64,000 bases of DNA, from positions 13,331 to 77,330 of the forward strand of contig NZ_JBNHEQ010000053.1 of NCBI RefSeq assembly GCF_050016015.1. The letters run 5' to 3'. Position numbers and translations under genes: made by a program. Origin of the DNA: Trichodesmium sp002260545. GTDB lineage: Bacteria > Cyanobacteriota > Cyanobacteriia > Cyanobacteriales > Microcoleaceae. The notes beneath the pieces were generated by a model that had not been told where the DNA came from, ran no database searches, and worked only from the letters and a program-made list of their open reading frames with translations. Position 1 is the stretch's first letter. Each line of letters begins with the position of its first letter. Below, in pieces: positions 1-9,670 of the stretch.

Positions 1-743
1 ACTATATTATGGAGCGTACTCGCTGGCGTCCTATTCCATCTGGGAGAGTTCAACCCCGTCATGCTCTGATTTTTGCATTGACTCTGGCAGCTATATCATT
101 TACTTTGCTGACAGTTTTTGCTAATTTACTAGCTGCACTGTTGGCAATGTCTGGAATAGTTTTTTATGTTGCTATTTACACTCACTGGTTAAAACGTCAC
201 AGTGTTCAAAATATTGTCATTGGTGGTGCTGCTGGTGCTATTCCTCCATTGGTAGGTTGGGCTGCTGTTACAGGAGAATTAAGTTGGGCAGCTTGGTTAC
301 TGTTTGCCATAATTGTTGTCTGGACTCCTCCTCATTTTTGGGCATTAGCAATTTATATTCGTGATGAATATAAGGAAGTGGGTGTACCAATGTTACCTGT
401 AATTGAAGGAAATGAGGAAACAGCTAGACAGATTTGGGTTTACACTCTGATTTTGATTCCGATGACACTATTGCTAGTTTATCCATTGCATACAAGTGGA
501 GCAGTTTATGGAGTATTAGCAACTTACCTTGGTGCAATTTTTATTAAGAAAGCTTGGGAGTTGTTGAAGGAGCCTGATAATAAAGATGTGGCGCGATCGC
601 TCTTTAAGTATTCCATTTATTACATGATGTTGTTGTGTTTAGTAATGGTAATTGATAGTTTACCTTTTACTCATGGAATTACTACTGCTTTAGTGGATAA
701 TTTGCAAACCTTTGTTGGTGGTGTAATGGCAATGTTATCTTAG
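1..743 (+). CDS. ctaB: Protoheme IX farnesyltransferase (heme O synthase), 5'-truncated by window edge
   Basis: Converts heme B to heme O by adding a farnesyl group; heme O/A is needed by terminal cytochrome oxidase. It is an inner/thylakoid membrane enzyme of the UbiA prenyltransferase superfamily. The reading frame is open at the left edge, and the first visible residues (MERTRWRPIPSGR) follow the usual first Asp-rich motif, so the true start lies upstream and the first ATG at 9 is internal. The second family motif, YIRDEYKEVGVPMLPV, is present at about residues 117-132. Several hydrophobic segments follow, consistent with a 7-9 TM protein of about 320 aa, of which about 246 are visible. 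Nothing visible suggests damage. In cyanobacteria ctaB usually sits with ctaA and ctaCDE; that side is outside the window. Confidence 0.93.
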   Translation, partial: YIMERTRWRPIPSGRVQPRHALIFALTLAAISFTLLTVFANLLAALLAMSGIVFYVAIYTHWLKRHSVQNIVIGGAAGAIPPLVGWAAVTGELSWAAWLLFAIIVVWTPPHFWALAIYIRDEYKEVGVPMLPVIEGNEETARQIWVYTLILIPMTLLLVYPLHTSGAVYGVLATYLGAIFIKKAWELLKEPDNKDVARSLFKYSIYYMMLLCLVMVIDSLPFTHGITTALVDNLQTFVGGVMAMLS

Positions 744-783
744 TTACTATTGTCCAATAGTTAGACAATATAATTTTGTTTTA

Positions 784-808
784 GGTGGGCTTTTGCCTGC
801 CTTTTTGT
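784..808 (+). terminator. Probable rho-independent terminator of ctaB
   Basis: A 7-bp stem (GGTGGGC/GCCTGCC, with two G-U pairs in RNA) and a TTTT loop is followed by a T run. It begins 41 bp after the ctaB stop codon, so it plausibly ends that transcript. Confidence 0.6.
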
Positions 809-1059
809 TTGACAATTTGTAGTTTGATAAATATCAATAATTAGGTTATAATATTAAATTTAGTTCTCAGAACAACCTGATTATTTTATTTTGGGTATTT
901 ATTCTGCCACACTTCCCTTTTATAGAAAAATTAACCAAGCTTGTGTATAAGCTAAGAATCATTTAGATTTTATATTGCCTGTTGCCTATTACCTTTAACA
1001 AAAATTGAATATATACTTGTTTAAATGCTAAATAGCTTATCACTTGAGGAGTTTAGATT

Positions 1060-1182
1060 ATGCATACTTTACTATATTCAAGACTATTAACATTTATGTT
1101 TGGAGTCTCAGGTTCCCAGTCTTCTATAGAACTGGTTGAACAATACAGAAAAACTATAGAGAGATTACATAATAATACATAG
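1060..1182 (+). CDS. Short ORF of 40 aa with a strong ribosome binding site, unknown
   Basis: A 40-codon frame starting MHTLLYSRLLTFMFGVSG is preceded by GAGGAG about 9 bases upstream of the ATG, a good Shine-Dalgarno for this AT-rich region. I do not recognise the product. It lies just upstream of other broken frames (1204-1798), so it may be the surviving N-terminus of a larger lost gene rather than a functional microprotein. There is no clear signal peptide or motif. Confidence 0.25.
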   Translation: MHTLLYSRLLTFMFGVSGSQSSIELVEQYRKTIERLHNNT

Positions 1183-1203
1183 TATGTTGCTAGTACCATC
1201 CTG

Positions 1204-1798
1204 ATGCAGTCAATTCTAACAGCTATCTTAGCAGAAGCAGCTTACAATTTAGTTGTTCGTTCTTGGTTACAAAGATTCTGTATTAAACTATGGATGAAAA
1301 GCAGAAATCTTACTCCTATTACACAGAGGATGATTGTTTTTCAAAGTTCGATAGGGACAGGTAATAACTAAAATCTTTATTCTCTTCCCTATCAACAGTT
1401 ATGTGGTCAAATTGCCAATGCTTTACGGAATCCACTTGAGTCTGGAGAGGGTGATTTATTAGAGATATTTGTTTCCGAGAAATCTGTAGCACGAGAAGAT
1501 TTAGAAAGATTAAAAAATCAAAAATTTATCAAAAAGTGAAATCACCTCAAACTTAAGCAATAGAGTAACAGAAATAATAGTCTCAAATTGTGAATCAAAT
1601 TCATGTTCGGAATTGAATGATGAGACCGAATTTCAAAGTTGTATTCAAAATCAATTAGCTACGACTTTGATAGCTTTGGATAATATTGATAATTTGCCCA
1701 TTGGATGGAATTTTTCACAACCACTAAAAGAACAGTTTACACCCTTGAATTTTTCTCATCAGGACTTACGCAAAGACACTATATATAGCCCATGGTAA
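1204..1798 (+). pseudogene. Decayed coding region of unknown function
   Basis: From an ATG at 1204 one frame stays open to 1539 apart from a single TAA at 1369-1371. A second short frame (1613-1798, 61 aa) follows and ends within a dispersed element that begins with AGGACTTACGCA near 1761. The amino-acid composition looks protein-like (ESGEGDLLEIFVSEKS near its end), but I recognise no family. Successive fragments with stops and a repeat at the end suggest a gene dying by mutation and insertion. It could also be chance open frames. Confidence 0.35.
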
Positions 1799-1973
1799 AT
1801 AGAGCGATATAGCTGCCGCTAGGCTCCGCCAACGCTTCCAAAAAACTTATAGCGATCGCCTAGCCTTGCTAATTCTAAACAGTCTATAAAAACTCAAATA
1901 ACAATCATTTTAATTGACGGATATTTGAGTTCAGATACGCTTATATTCTGATAATAATTGATGTTTCATTTGA

Positions 1974-2520
1974 TCAATATTTTTCCCCGTATGGATTTGC
2001 CATTTTTTTCAAATAATTCCAGACTAACATGGCACAAGCAATATGATTTTTTTGAATTTCTGCCCGACGACATTGGCAAAATCCTACCCCTGTTAGTTGT
2101 TTAATTTCTCTGTGAAACTCTTCAATTTTCCATCTAGTTTGAATCTCAAATTCAAGATCATCCGTACTATTATTACTCATGTCATTAGTAACAATATATT
2201 CTGCTGAAGTTGGTAGAAACAGTTGCCCAGAATAGCTTGACTTTTTTATCCCTGGGAAAACCTTTGATCTTAACTATTTTACCTGATATTTCTTCTGATT
2301 CATTCCAGCTTAATTCAGCAATATTTTTATATTTTTCTATACCCCCAGTGTCATCTACGCGCGCGATTACTTTTTAGTGGGCAATAATAAACTTTTCCTA
2401 AATTATCTATCAATGCCATTAGTCTTTAACCAACATCAGCCATTCTGCACCATCCAAACCAGAAAGCTTAAAATCTGCTCAACAGGCGGCAACGGATAAT
2501 CTGTTAAATCAATACACATC
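1974..2520 (-). pseudogene. IS4/IS701-type transposase remnant
   Basis: The 68-aa open piece (1974-2180) contains RWKIEEFHREIKQLTGVGF followed by CQCRRAEIQKNHIACA, the conserved C-terminal block of cyanobacterial DDE transposases of the IS4/IS701 type. The E of the DDE triad lies in this EEFHRE stretch. Upstream on the same strand, translations in other frames give LGKVYYCPLKSNR, ELSWNESEE, KIKGFPRDKKVKLFW and YIVTNDMS, all parts of the same protein but separated by frameshifts and stops. No terminal inverted repeats could be placed. It is an inactive relic. Confidence 0.75.
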
Positions 2521-2597
2521 TCCAGAAAAGAGGGAGTAGGGAGCAGGGAGCAGGGATAAGGGAGAAATAATTGATAATTTCTCCTCTATAATTGATT

Positions 2598-3149
2598 TTA
2601 TTTTTTATTATCGGAGAAGTCTATTGTGACAGTTTGTTCTTCTAGTTTCAGAAATCGCCAAACTATACCACTTGTGACTGTACCATAGATAGTTGAAATT
2701 GGTTGTTGTTTCTGTTGATTAAACCGTTGAGCTGCTACCATTTCTGCTAAACATTGTCCAAGTGCTGGTTTCAGGTCTTCTTTTTTCGCTTCCACTAAAA
2801 CTACTACAGGCGCTTTAATATACAATTGTTCTGGAGAATGACTAATGAGAAAATCAACATATTCAGTTAGATCGACTTCTGGTTGTACGGCAAACTCTTC
2901 ACCGGAAAAAACACTAATTTTTCCTTTGAGCTGACGTTTGACTTCTAATAATACTGGATTAATAATGCCTTCGGAACGAGCTTTTTCACTACCGACAGCG
3001 ATCGCCCAAGGTACTGTTTCTTTAAGAGTATCTTGGAGTAAAGCAGTAGGATTAATTTGCGGAACTTCTGGCACAAAGCGATCTCCTTCAATAATAGTCA
3101 GTTGAAAATCTTCTACAGCTTTGCTGAGGGTAAATTTACTATATGGCAT
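2598..3149 (-). CDS. PD-(D/E)XK nuclease-like cyanobacterial protein, 183 aa
   Basis: A conserved cyanobacterial hypothetical with features of the restriction-endonuclease-like fold. DFLISHSPEQLYIKAPVVVLVEAKKED supplies an E-x-K motif after a hydrophobic strand, and GQCLAEMVAAQRFN is the typical following helix. The function is unknown; such proteins are often encoded next to mobile or defence genes. I place the start at the ATG at 3149 (MPYSKFTLSKAV). The frame is open further upstream to 3254, but that extension (PPLPHSLTPLLPYSTTP) is only translated heptanucleotide repeat. The decayed transposase lies just downstream. Confidence 0.65.
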   Translation of the reverse strand: MPYSKFTLSKAVEDFQLTIIEGDRFVPEVPQINPTALLQDTLKETVPWAIAVGSEKARSEGIINPVLLEVKRQLKGKISVFSGEEFAVQPEVDLTEYVDFLISHSPEQLYIKAPVVVLVEAKKEDLKPALGQCLAEMVAAQRFNQQKQQPISTIYGTVTSGIVWRFLKLEEQTVTIDFSDNKK

Positions 3150-3409
3150 AATTGGAGTAGTGGAGTAGGGGAGTAGGGGAGTGAGGGAGTGGGGGAGTGG
3201 GGGAGTATAGATGGAATTATAGACATAATAGTAATCAGGAATAAACCTCTCCAAAAATTAAAAATAAAATCAATTCTTATCTATAAATTATCAATTAATT
3301 TTCACTATTCTCTATTCCCTCTTTTCTGGAAATGTCTAATGATTTATGAGATATGTAAGAACAATTGAGATGAATCAAAATCCTTTTATATTCTAAATTC
3401 TGAATTCTA

Positions 3410-4033
3410 TTAAGCACTAATTCCATGACTTACAAAAGTTACCAGACGCTGCACAAGTTTATCAATATCTTCAACTGAATTATCTCCACTTAATATTTCT
3501 GATTGCTCCATTTGATTCAATGTGCGCACTAGCATCGCAACTACTAAATCAAGTTTCCATTTTAATTCTGTGGGAGATTGATGGGGTAGCACTTTTGTCA
3601 GTATATATAGAAATCTTTGTTGACTGTTTCTAAATTCTTGTTCTGCTAGTTTCTGAACTGGGTAGGGTTCAGCACGACAACGCCCCATAAATTGTGCATG
3701 AATCCGATATTCCTCCGATCCCTGTTGAATCATCTGTAGGGGAGGGGCGAGAAAAGCTGTGAAAATTTCTGGTACTGAAGGGAGGTTGTCTGACTCTTCT
3801 AGAATAGTCAGTTCTCGTAGTTGCTCTTCGACGATGGGTTCTGCTACTCGTCGGACTACTGCACTAAATAGTTCTTCTTTTGAACCAAAATGATAATGAA
3901 TGGCCGCTAAGTTCACGTCGGCTTCCCGAATTATGGCCCTTAGTGAAGTTCCTGCAAAGCCTAAAGAGGCAAACAGTTTCTCGGCAGCATTGAGAATTTG
4001 CTCCTTTGTATCAATAGTTGAGTTTTTACCCAT
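3410..4033 (-). CDS. TetR/AcrR-family transcriptional regulator
   Basis: A 207-aa one-component repressor, divergent from the efflux genes that start at 4457, so it is probably their local regulator. The N-terminal TetR helix-turn-helix is clear at about residues 13-58 (ILNAAEKLFASLGFAGTSLR, then AAIHYHFGSKEELFSAVVRR). The C-terminal ligand-binding and dimerisation domain resembles the AcrR/DUF1956 type. The 423-bp intergenic region carries two AAACG-N3-TGTTT boxes that are good operator candidates. The inducer cannot be told from the sequence. Confidence 0.88.
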   Translation of the reverse strand: MGKNSTIDTKEQILNAAEKLFASLGFAGTSLRAIIREADVNLAAIHYHFGSKEELFSAVVRRVAEPIVEEQLRELTILEESDNLPSVPEIFTAFLAPPLQMIQQGSEEYRIHAQFMGRCRAEPYPVQKLAEQEFRNSQQRFLYILTKVLPHQSPTELKWKLDLVVAMLVRTLNQMEQSEILSGDNSVEDIDKLVQRLVTFVSHGISA

Positions 4034-4110
4034 TCAATCCTGTGTTTGTTTTCCAGAATATGCAGCTTTATTTGATTTAATCATCAATTAGCTGCCCTTG
4101 CAATTATTTT

Positions 4111-4149
4111 AAACGTATGTTTTAATTTTAATATATCAAACGACTGTTT
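4111..4149. promoter_or_regulatory. Candidate TetR operator pair
   Basis: Two similar near-palindromes, AAACGTATGTTT (4111-4122) and AAACGACTGTTT (4138-4149), lie 27 bp apart between the divergent tetR and efflux genes. Both are followed by TTAA. They fit paired sites of a dimeric TetR regulator. This is inferred from position and symmetry only. Confidence 0.45.
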
Positions 4150-4202
4150 TAAAAATCCACTTTTATTTTATGTTAAGCCAAAATTGGCCATCTATAGGTA
4201 AA

Positions 4203-4230
4203 GTAGGGGCTAATGGCCATTAGCCCCTAC
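4203..4230. repeat. 28-bp GTAGGG palindrome, core GGCTAATGG type
   Basis: A perfect 28-bp palindrome (half-site GTAGGGGCTAATGG) in the tetR/efflux intergenic region. It belongs to the family also seen at 6323, 9699, 21420, 26679, 26913, 39770, 39867, 48355 and 56135. Confidence 0.85.
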
Positions 4231-4456
4231 ATTATTGCTCTGACTAAATTTGAGAGGTGTGAGAATGTCCGCGCTCGTAATGGCGACTGCTATATAGTTA
4301 AGTTAGAGAGTGTTTATTAAATAAATATTAAATCTTGAAAAATCCCTGGCTAATAGCAAATTTAGGGGTTTAGTCACCAAACCCAGGAAACAGGACTTAG
4401 TATATTTCAGCCCTTTTTTAGATTTACTTGACAAATAATCTTTAGAGCAAAAACCA

Positions 4457-6358
4457 ATGACAGACAACAAATTGTTAGACTCTAAATCTGATGAAACAAA
4501 TGGTAAAGTGACAATTTTAACTGATGAGATAGAAACTTTACCAATTCAATCTGAGACTGCCAACTTCAAACCAAAAGGCAAAGAAAAGAAATTAATTGGG
4601 GTTAGCCTCCTGGTAATTATTTTGGCAATAGCTTTTGGTAGTCTAAAATTTCTCCAGAATCAAAAGATTTCTGCCAAACCAACCTCAGAAAGTTCTCTTC
4701 CCAATATCCTTTCTGTTCAAGCTATCCCCATAAAATTAGTGAACTCCTACTCAGTTTCTCAAAGTTATACAGGAATTGTAGAAGCTAAACGGACTAGCGA
4801 ACTTGGTTTTGAACAATCTGGTTTACTTCAATCTATATATATAGAAGAAGGAGAAAAAGTAACCAAAGGACAAGCGATCGCTCAACTGGACACTAGCCAA
4901 ACAAAAGCCCAACGAGCAGTATTAACAGCGCAGAAAGAAAGAGCGATCGCCAACCTCAGAGAATTGCAAAGGGGACCGAGGGTAGAAGTTATTGCAGCGA
5001 CTCGCGCATCATTAGCTCAAGAACAAGCCAAATTACAAGAATTGCAAAGGGGACCGAGGATAGAAGTTATTGCAGCGACTCGCGCATCATTAGCTCAAGA
5101 ACAAGCCAAATTACAAGAACTGCAAAGAGGAGCAAGGGTAGAAGTTATTGCAGCGACTCGTGCATCCCTAGCTCAAGAACAAGCAAGATTACAAGAATTG
5201 CAAACAGGACCCCGCACCGAAGATATTGAAGCAGCTCGTTCGGCACTATTAGACTTAGAGGAACAAGTAGAATTAGCGGAAATTCGAGAAAAAAGACGTG
5301 AAGGACTTTATAAAGAGGGAGCAATTTCTCTAGAACAACTTGATGAAGCTGCCACTGAGACTGATACTCTGAATGCTAGACTTGAGAGAGCGCAGAGTGA
5401 ATTAGAAAAGCTACAGACAGGAACTCGTTCGGAACAAATAGAAGCTCAAAAAGCTAGAGTTCGTCAGGTACAAAGTCAGTTAGATGAACTTATTGCTGGT
5501 ACTCGCATCGAACAGATAGAAGCGCAACGAGCTAGAGTGCGTCAGGTGGAAAGTCAATTAGACGAACTTATTGCCGGAACTCGCATCGAACAGATAGAAG
5601 CGCAACGAGCTAGAGTGCGTCAGGTGGAAAGTCAATTAGACGAACTTATTGCTGGAACTCGCATCGAACAGATAGAAGCTCAAAAAGCAGAAGTTAAACG
5701 TTTCGAGGCACAAATTTCTGAAATTGATGTTGTTCTGGGAAAGAGTATTCTTTATGCTCCTTTTTCTGGGACTGTTTCTGTGCGTAATTTAGATGAGGGA
5801 GTAGTGGTTAATGCTGGCCAGAGTGTTGTGCGTTTTGTTGAGGGTGGCGACAGAAAAGTTCGGGTTGGGGTGCCGCCAACTCAAGCTAGTCGTTTGAGAA
5901 TAGGTAGTCTCGAGGAAGTAAGGGTGGGAGAGAGAACTTATAGTGCAAAAGTTTTGTCGATTTTACCAGAAGTAGATTCTACGACTCGGACTCAAAGTGT
6001 AATTTTGGCACTATCGCAAGCTGTTGCTCCGGGTACTGTTGTTCGTTTGGAACTTAATGAGATTGAAAGTATGGAGGGATATTGGTTGCCAACTTCTGCT
6101 TTGGTTTGGGGAGAGCGGGGGTTGTTAGCTTGTTTTGCTCTGGTTTCTCCCGATAAGTCAGATTTGGATTTACCTTTGGGAACTTATCAGACTGAAAAAA
6201 GAATGGTTGAGGTTTTGCATACGGAGGGAGACAGGAGTCTGGTGCGGGGAGTATTGCAACCAGGAGATTTGGTTGTGACAACTGGAACTAATCAATTAGC
6301 TCCTCGGCAGTTAGTGAAGTCTGTAGGGGTGATTCGCGAATCACCCCTACAGAAGTGA
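4457..6358 (+). CDS. RND efflux membrane fusion (periplasmic adaptor) protein with expanded hairpin
   Basis: HlyD/AcrA-family adaptor, 633 aa, linking an inner-membrane RND pump to an outer-membrane channel. It has an N-terminal cytoplasmic stretch, one TM helix at about residues 47-67, a biotinyl-lipoyl half (GLLQSIYIEEGEKVTKGQAI), a very long alpha-hairpin, the returning lipoyl half (LYAPFSGTVSVRNLDEG) and beta-barrel/membrane-proximal domains. Both hairpin arms are built of 26-residue repeats: ELQRGPRVEVIAATRASLAQ-type units on the ascending arm (about residues 165-250) and GTRIEQIEAQRARVRQVESQ-type units on the descending arm (about 318-410). Adaptors are usually 350-450 aa. The last 12 residues are partly encoded by a 28-bp palindrome at 6323. 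It probably serves the RND pumps at 9856 and 13977. Confidence 0.9.
   Translation: MTDNKLLDSKSDETNGKVTILTDEIETLPIQSETANFKPKGKEKKLIGVSLLVIILAIAFGSLKFLQNQKISAKPTSESSLPNILSVQAIPIKLVNSYSVSQSYTGIVEAKRTSELGFEQSGLLQSIYIEEGEKVTKGQAIAQLDTSQTKAQRAVLTAQKERAIANLRELQRGPRVEVIAATRASLAQEQAKLQELQRGPRIEVIAATRASLAQEQAKLQELQRGARVEVIAATRASLAQEQARLQELQTGPRTEDIEAARSALLDLEEQVELAEIREKRREGLYKEGAISLEQLDEAATETDTLNARLERAQSELEKLQTGTRSEQIEAQKARVRQVQSQLDELIAGTRIEQIEAQRARVRQVESQLDELIAGTRIEQIEAQRARVRQVESQLDELIAGTRIEQIEAQKAEVKRFEAQISEIDVVLGKSILYAPFSGTVSVRNLDEGVVVNAGQSVVRFVEGGDRKVRVGVPPTQASRLRIGSLEEVRVGERTYSAKVLSILPEVDSTTRTQSVILALSQAVAPGTVVRLELNEIESMEGYWLPTSALVWGERGLLACFALVSPDKSDLDLPLGTYQTEKRMVEVLHTEGDRSLVRGVLQPGDLVVTTGTNQLAPRQLVKSVGVIRESPLQK
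4951..5215 (+). repeat. 78-bp in-frame repeats, ascending hairpin arm
   Basis: Three nearly identical 78-bp units (26 codons), each beginning around GAATTGCAAAGGGGACCGAG, plus a diverged fourth. The near identity of the DNA indicates recent unit duplication. Confidence 0.85.
5407..5695 (+). repeat. 78-bp in-frame repeats, descending hairpin arm
   Basis: Four 78-bp units (26 codons) encoding GTRIEQIEAQRARVRQVESQ-type modules. The units from about 5515 and 5593 are identical over most of their length. The period equals that of the repeat in the opposite arm. Confidence 0.85.
6323..6350. repeat. 28-bp GTAGGG palindrome inside the adaptor gene 3' end
   Basis: A perfect palindrome with half-site GTAGGGGTGATTCG. 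It lies in frame in the last codons of the adaptor gene and encodes VGVIRESPL near the C-terminus. Confidence 0.85.
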
Positions 6359-6579
6359 GAAGTAATTCTTGAGTAAGTAGCTACTTTGTAGGTTGGGTTG
6401 ACATACGGAAACCCAACAAAAAGTTCAGGACTTACCCATAACCACCATATTTTGTAGGGGCAAATGCCATTTGCCCCCTAAAGATAGCGTATTATTTACA
6501 GCGCTTTTGAGATTGATAAACCACACAGTCAGAACCAAAGCCCTGTCAGGGCGAATGCCATTGGCCCCTACTTTGGGCA

Positions 6580-6788
6580 ATGACTAATATTCAAGAAGCT
6601 ATAGAACTTTACCTTGAACCTATTGAAGATGAATTTCCTATTTCGGCAGGGGCGATCGTCAAGGAATTATTATTATGAGTAAAGTTCCCAATCTTCCCTA
6701 CACGCAAATTATTAATGTCCTCCATTTAGTCAAACCTCAATTGCATATCTTCTCTAAAACCAGAAATATAATAAATGAAAATTTATAG
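6580..6788 (+). pseudogene. hicB-hicA toxin-antitoxin remnant
   Basis: Two tiny frames overlap by ATGA at 6675-6678, as in real TA operons. The first (MTNIQEAIELYLEPIEDEFP, 32 aa) resembles the C-terminal part of HicB-type (UPF0150) antitoxins. The second (MSKVPNLPYTQIINVLHLVK, 37 aa) matches the N-terminus of HicA toxins but lacks the catalytic GSHx region. Both are truncated, and the second runs into the start of the CHAT gene. It is a non-functional relic; the family call rests on these short segments. Confidence 0.55.
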
Positions 6789-9376
6789 TTGTGGGGTAAA
6801 GGTGAAATTTATGGTTTCTCCAATGCGATGGTTGTCTATTCTCAGTATTAATAGTCTGATGTTATTTAATGTCAGTTTTCCTGTATTAATGTTGCCAAGT
6901 ATTGTGAATAAGGGAGAAATTCTTGCTCAAAGCAACCCTGATGCTGAGGCAGGAAGATTATTGAAGGAGGGATTAGAACTAAAGAAGCAAGGTACAGCAG
7001 AATCTCTCAGTCAAGCTATTGCTGAATGGGAAGAGGCACTATTACTATTTAGGAAAACGGGTAATTTAGGAGGGGAAGCAGTTACACTTGTTGGTATTAG
7101 CCGTATCTACTCTAGCTTAGGAGAAAAACAAAAAGCTCTCAATTACTACCAGCAAGCATTACCTCTAGTTCAGCAAGTAGGGGATAAAAGAATGGAAGCT
7201 ACCACTCTCAATAATATTGGCCTTGTCTACAGTGACTTAGGAGAAAAACAAAAAGCACTCAATTATTACAATCAAGCTTTACCTCTACTTCAGCAACTAG
7301 GCGATCGAGGAGGGGAAGCAACCACTCTCAATAATATTGGCAGTGTCTACGATGACTTAGGAGAAAAACAAAAAGCACTCAATTTCTACAATCAAGCTTT
7401 ACCTCTACTTGAGCAAATAGGCGATCGCCGTGGGGAAGCAACCACTCTCATAAGTATTGGCAGTGTCTACTCTAGCTTAGGAGAAAAACAAAAAGCTNNN
7501 NNNNNNNNNNNNNNNNNNNNNNNNNNNNNNNNNNNNNNNNNNNNNNNNNNNNNNNNNNNNNNNNNNNNNNNNNNNNNNNNNNNNNNNNNNNNNNNNNAAT
7601 CAAGCTTTACCTCTACTTGAGCAAATAGGCGATCGCCGTGGGGAAGCAACCACTCTTTTTAATATCGCTTGGCTCAAACGAGACCAAGGCAAACTCACTG
7701 AAAGTCTAACTTTCATAGAAAAATCCCTAGAAATAATTGAAGACCTCCGTACCAAAATTGCTAGTGTTGAACTCCGCGCCTTCTACTTTGCCACCGTCCA
7801 GGATAGATATGAATTCTACATCGACTTACTCATGCAACTCCAAAAACAAAATCCAAACCAAGGTTACGATGCCAAAGCCTTTCACGCCAGTGAACGCAGT
7901 CGCGCCCGTGCTTTCCTCGAACTCCTCAACGAAGCTAGTGTCAATATCCGCCAAGGAATAGATCCCAAACTAGCAATGGCAGAAACAGAGCTGCAACAAC
8001 AACTCAATGCCATCGAAACCCAACGCATCAAACTCCTTAGTGGAGAATACACCTGCGAACAAAAAGCCAACATCGAACAAACAAGAGACCAACTCATAGA
8101 TGAATACAACCAGTTACGCGTCAAAATTCGTACCACCAGCCCAAATTATGCAGATATAACTGAACCTCAACCCCTCACTCTCAAAAAAGTTCAACAACAA
8201 GTATTAGATGACAACACCTTACTTCTACAATATTCCCTGGGAAAAAAAAGCAGTTATTTGTGGGCAGTCACCAAAGACAGCATCCACAGTTATCAACTCC
8301 CTCCCCAAGCAAAAATCAAAAATGCTGCTACAGAGTTAATGCTGACAATAACAAACCCAGGGGAAGGCAACAACATAGCAAAAGTTGATAGCACTGCCGA
8401 TGAGCTGACAGAAATTCTGCTCAAACCAGTTGCGGATAAATTAAACAAAAAACGTCTATTAATAGTTGGCGATCGCTTCTTACAAGGAATTCCTTTTTCT
8501 GCCTTATCAATACCAAATACCGATGGAGAAAGTGATGGTTATCAACCTTTAATAGTTAACCACGAAATAGTAAATCTCCCTTCAGTTACTACTATTGCCA
8601 ATATCCGCAATAGTACAAAATCTCGGAAACTTGCCCCGAAGAAAGTGGCTATTATTGCCGACCCAGTATTTAGCCCTGATGATGCTAGGTTTACAGGTAA
8701 AACTACCACAATATCTACAGCAGAATCTCGGAGTCGAGCTTTCCCCCTAGAGGCACAACAATTAGATAGGGCCGCTAGAGATGTTGGTATTAGATGGGAT
8801 AGACTTCCAGGTACTCGCACTGAAGCAGAAGCAATTATGGCTTTAATACCAGAGTCGGAACGCACTCAAGCTTTTGATTTTCAGGCCAACAGAGAAATAG
8901 CAACCAGTCAGGAATTAGCCCAATATCAGATTGTACATTTTGCCACTCACGGTTTTGCTAACGGTAAGCAACCAGAATTGTCAGGGGTTGTCATGTCGTT
9001 AGTGGATAAAAACGGCAACTGGCAAAACGGTTTCCTGCGACTGAATGATATTTTTAATCTTAATTTACCAGCAGAATTAGTAGTATTGAGTGCGTGTCAA
9101 ACAGCTTTAGGGAAGGATATTAAAGGAGAAGGTTTGGTAGGTTTGACAAAGATATTCATGTATGCAGGGGCAAAACGGGTAGTAGGTTCGTTGTGGCGAG
9201 TGGATGATTCTAGAACAGCAGATTTAATGTCGCAGTTTTATCAAGGAATGTTGAAGCAGGAGTTGTCACCTGTAGAGGCGTTGCGGGCAGCCCAATTGCA
9301 AATGTTGCAGCAAGGGATAAGTCCGTATTATTGGGGAGCGTTTACATTACAGGGGGAGTGGGGGAGTGGGGAGTAA
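6775..9376 (+). CDS. TPR-CHAT caspase-like protein, interrupted by an assembly gap
   Basis: One gene spans the N run: the frame before (6775-7497) and after (7598-9376) encode the same protein. An N-terminal hydrophobic segment suggests export or membrane anchoring; ATG 6811 is an alternative start. Kinesin-light-chain-like TPRs of 40 aa (GEKQKALNYYQQALPLLQQ) follow, then a linker helix and a C-terminal CHAT domain. The catalytic dyad is visible as His in HFATHG (codon 8948-8950) and Cys in LSACQTALG (codon 9095-9097). CHAT is a caspase/separase-clan peptidase; TPR-CHAT proteins are common in filamentous cyanobacteria, with mostly unknown roles. It sits between the adaptor and its RND pump. 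The final GEWGSGE is translated STRR. Confidence 0.88.
7081..7660 (+). repeat. 120-bp TPR-coding tandem repeats around the gap
   Basis: Units of 120 bp (40 codons, one TPR each) are nearly identical at DNA level, e.g. GGAGAAAAACAAAAAGC recurs once per unit. Comparison of the gap edges predicts 12 + 120k missing bases. Confidence 0.9.
7498..7597. other. Assembly gap (100 N) in TPR repeats
   Basis: Exactly 100 N, so the size is a placeholder. The left edge ends after GAGAAACAAAAAGCT-type sequence and the right edge resumes at the codons for NQALPLLEQ, so the minimum missing stretch is 12 bp, which keeps the frame. Confidence 0.95.
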
Positions 9377-9454
9377 GGGAGTGGGGGAGTGGGGGAGAAA
9401 TTATAGCGCTTTTCAGTTGAGTAAACCACAAAACTGCTGTAGGAGTCAGGAGTC

Positions 9455-9527
9455 GTAGGGGCGTTTGCGGAGCATTCCGGAACGGAAATGGCCATGTGCT
9501 AATGCAAAGCTCCGCAAACGCCCGTAC
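9455..9527. repeat. Long hairpin with GTAGGG-type ends and expanded centre
   Basis: 19-bp arms (GTAGGGGCGTTTGCGGAGC and its complement with one mismatch) enclose about 35 bp. The ends match the 28-bp palindrome family, but the centre is expanded. Confidence 0.7.
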
Positions 9528-9670
9528 AGGAGTCAAAGGCTAGTTTCAAAGTTCTTGCTCCTCAACTTGCGACATCAACAAATATTCCATCATGCCCCCG
9601 ATGCAAATCGACTGTGGTTTATCCATTTGAAAACTGCTATATAGTTTTAGTATCCCTTGTAAAAAAGCAG

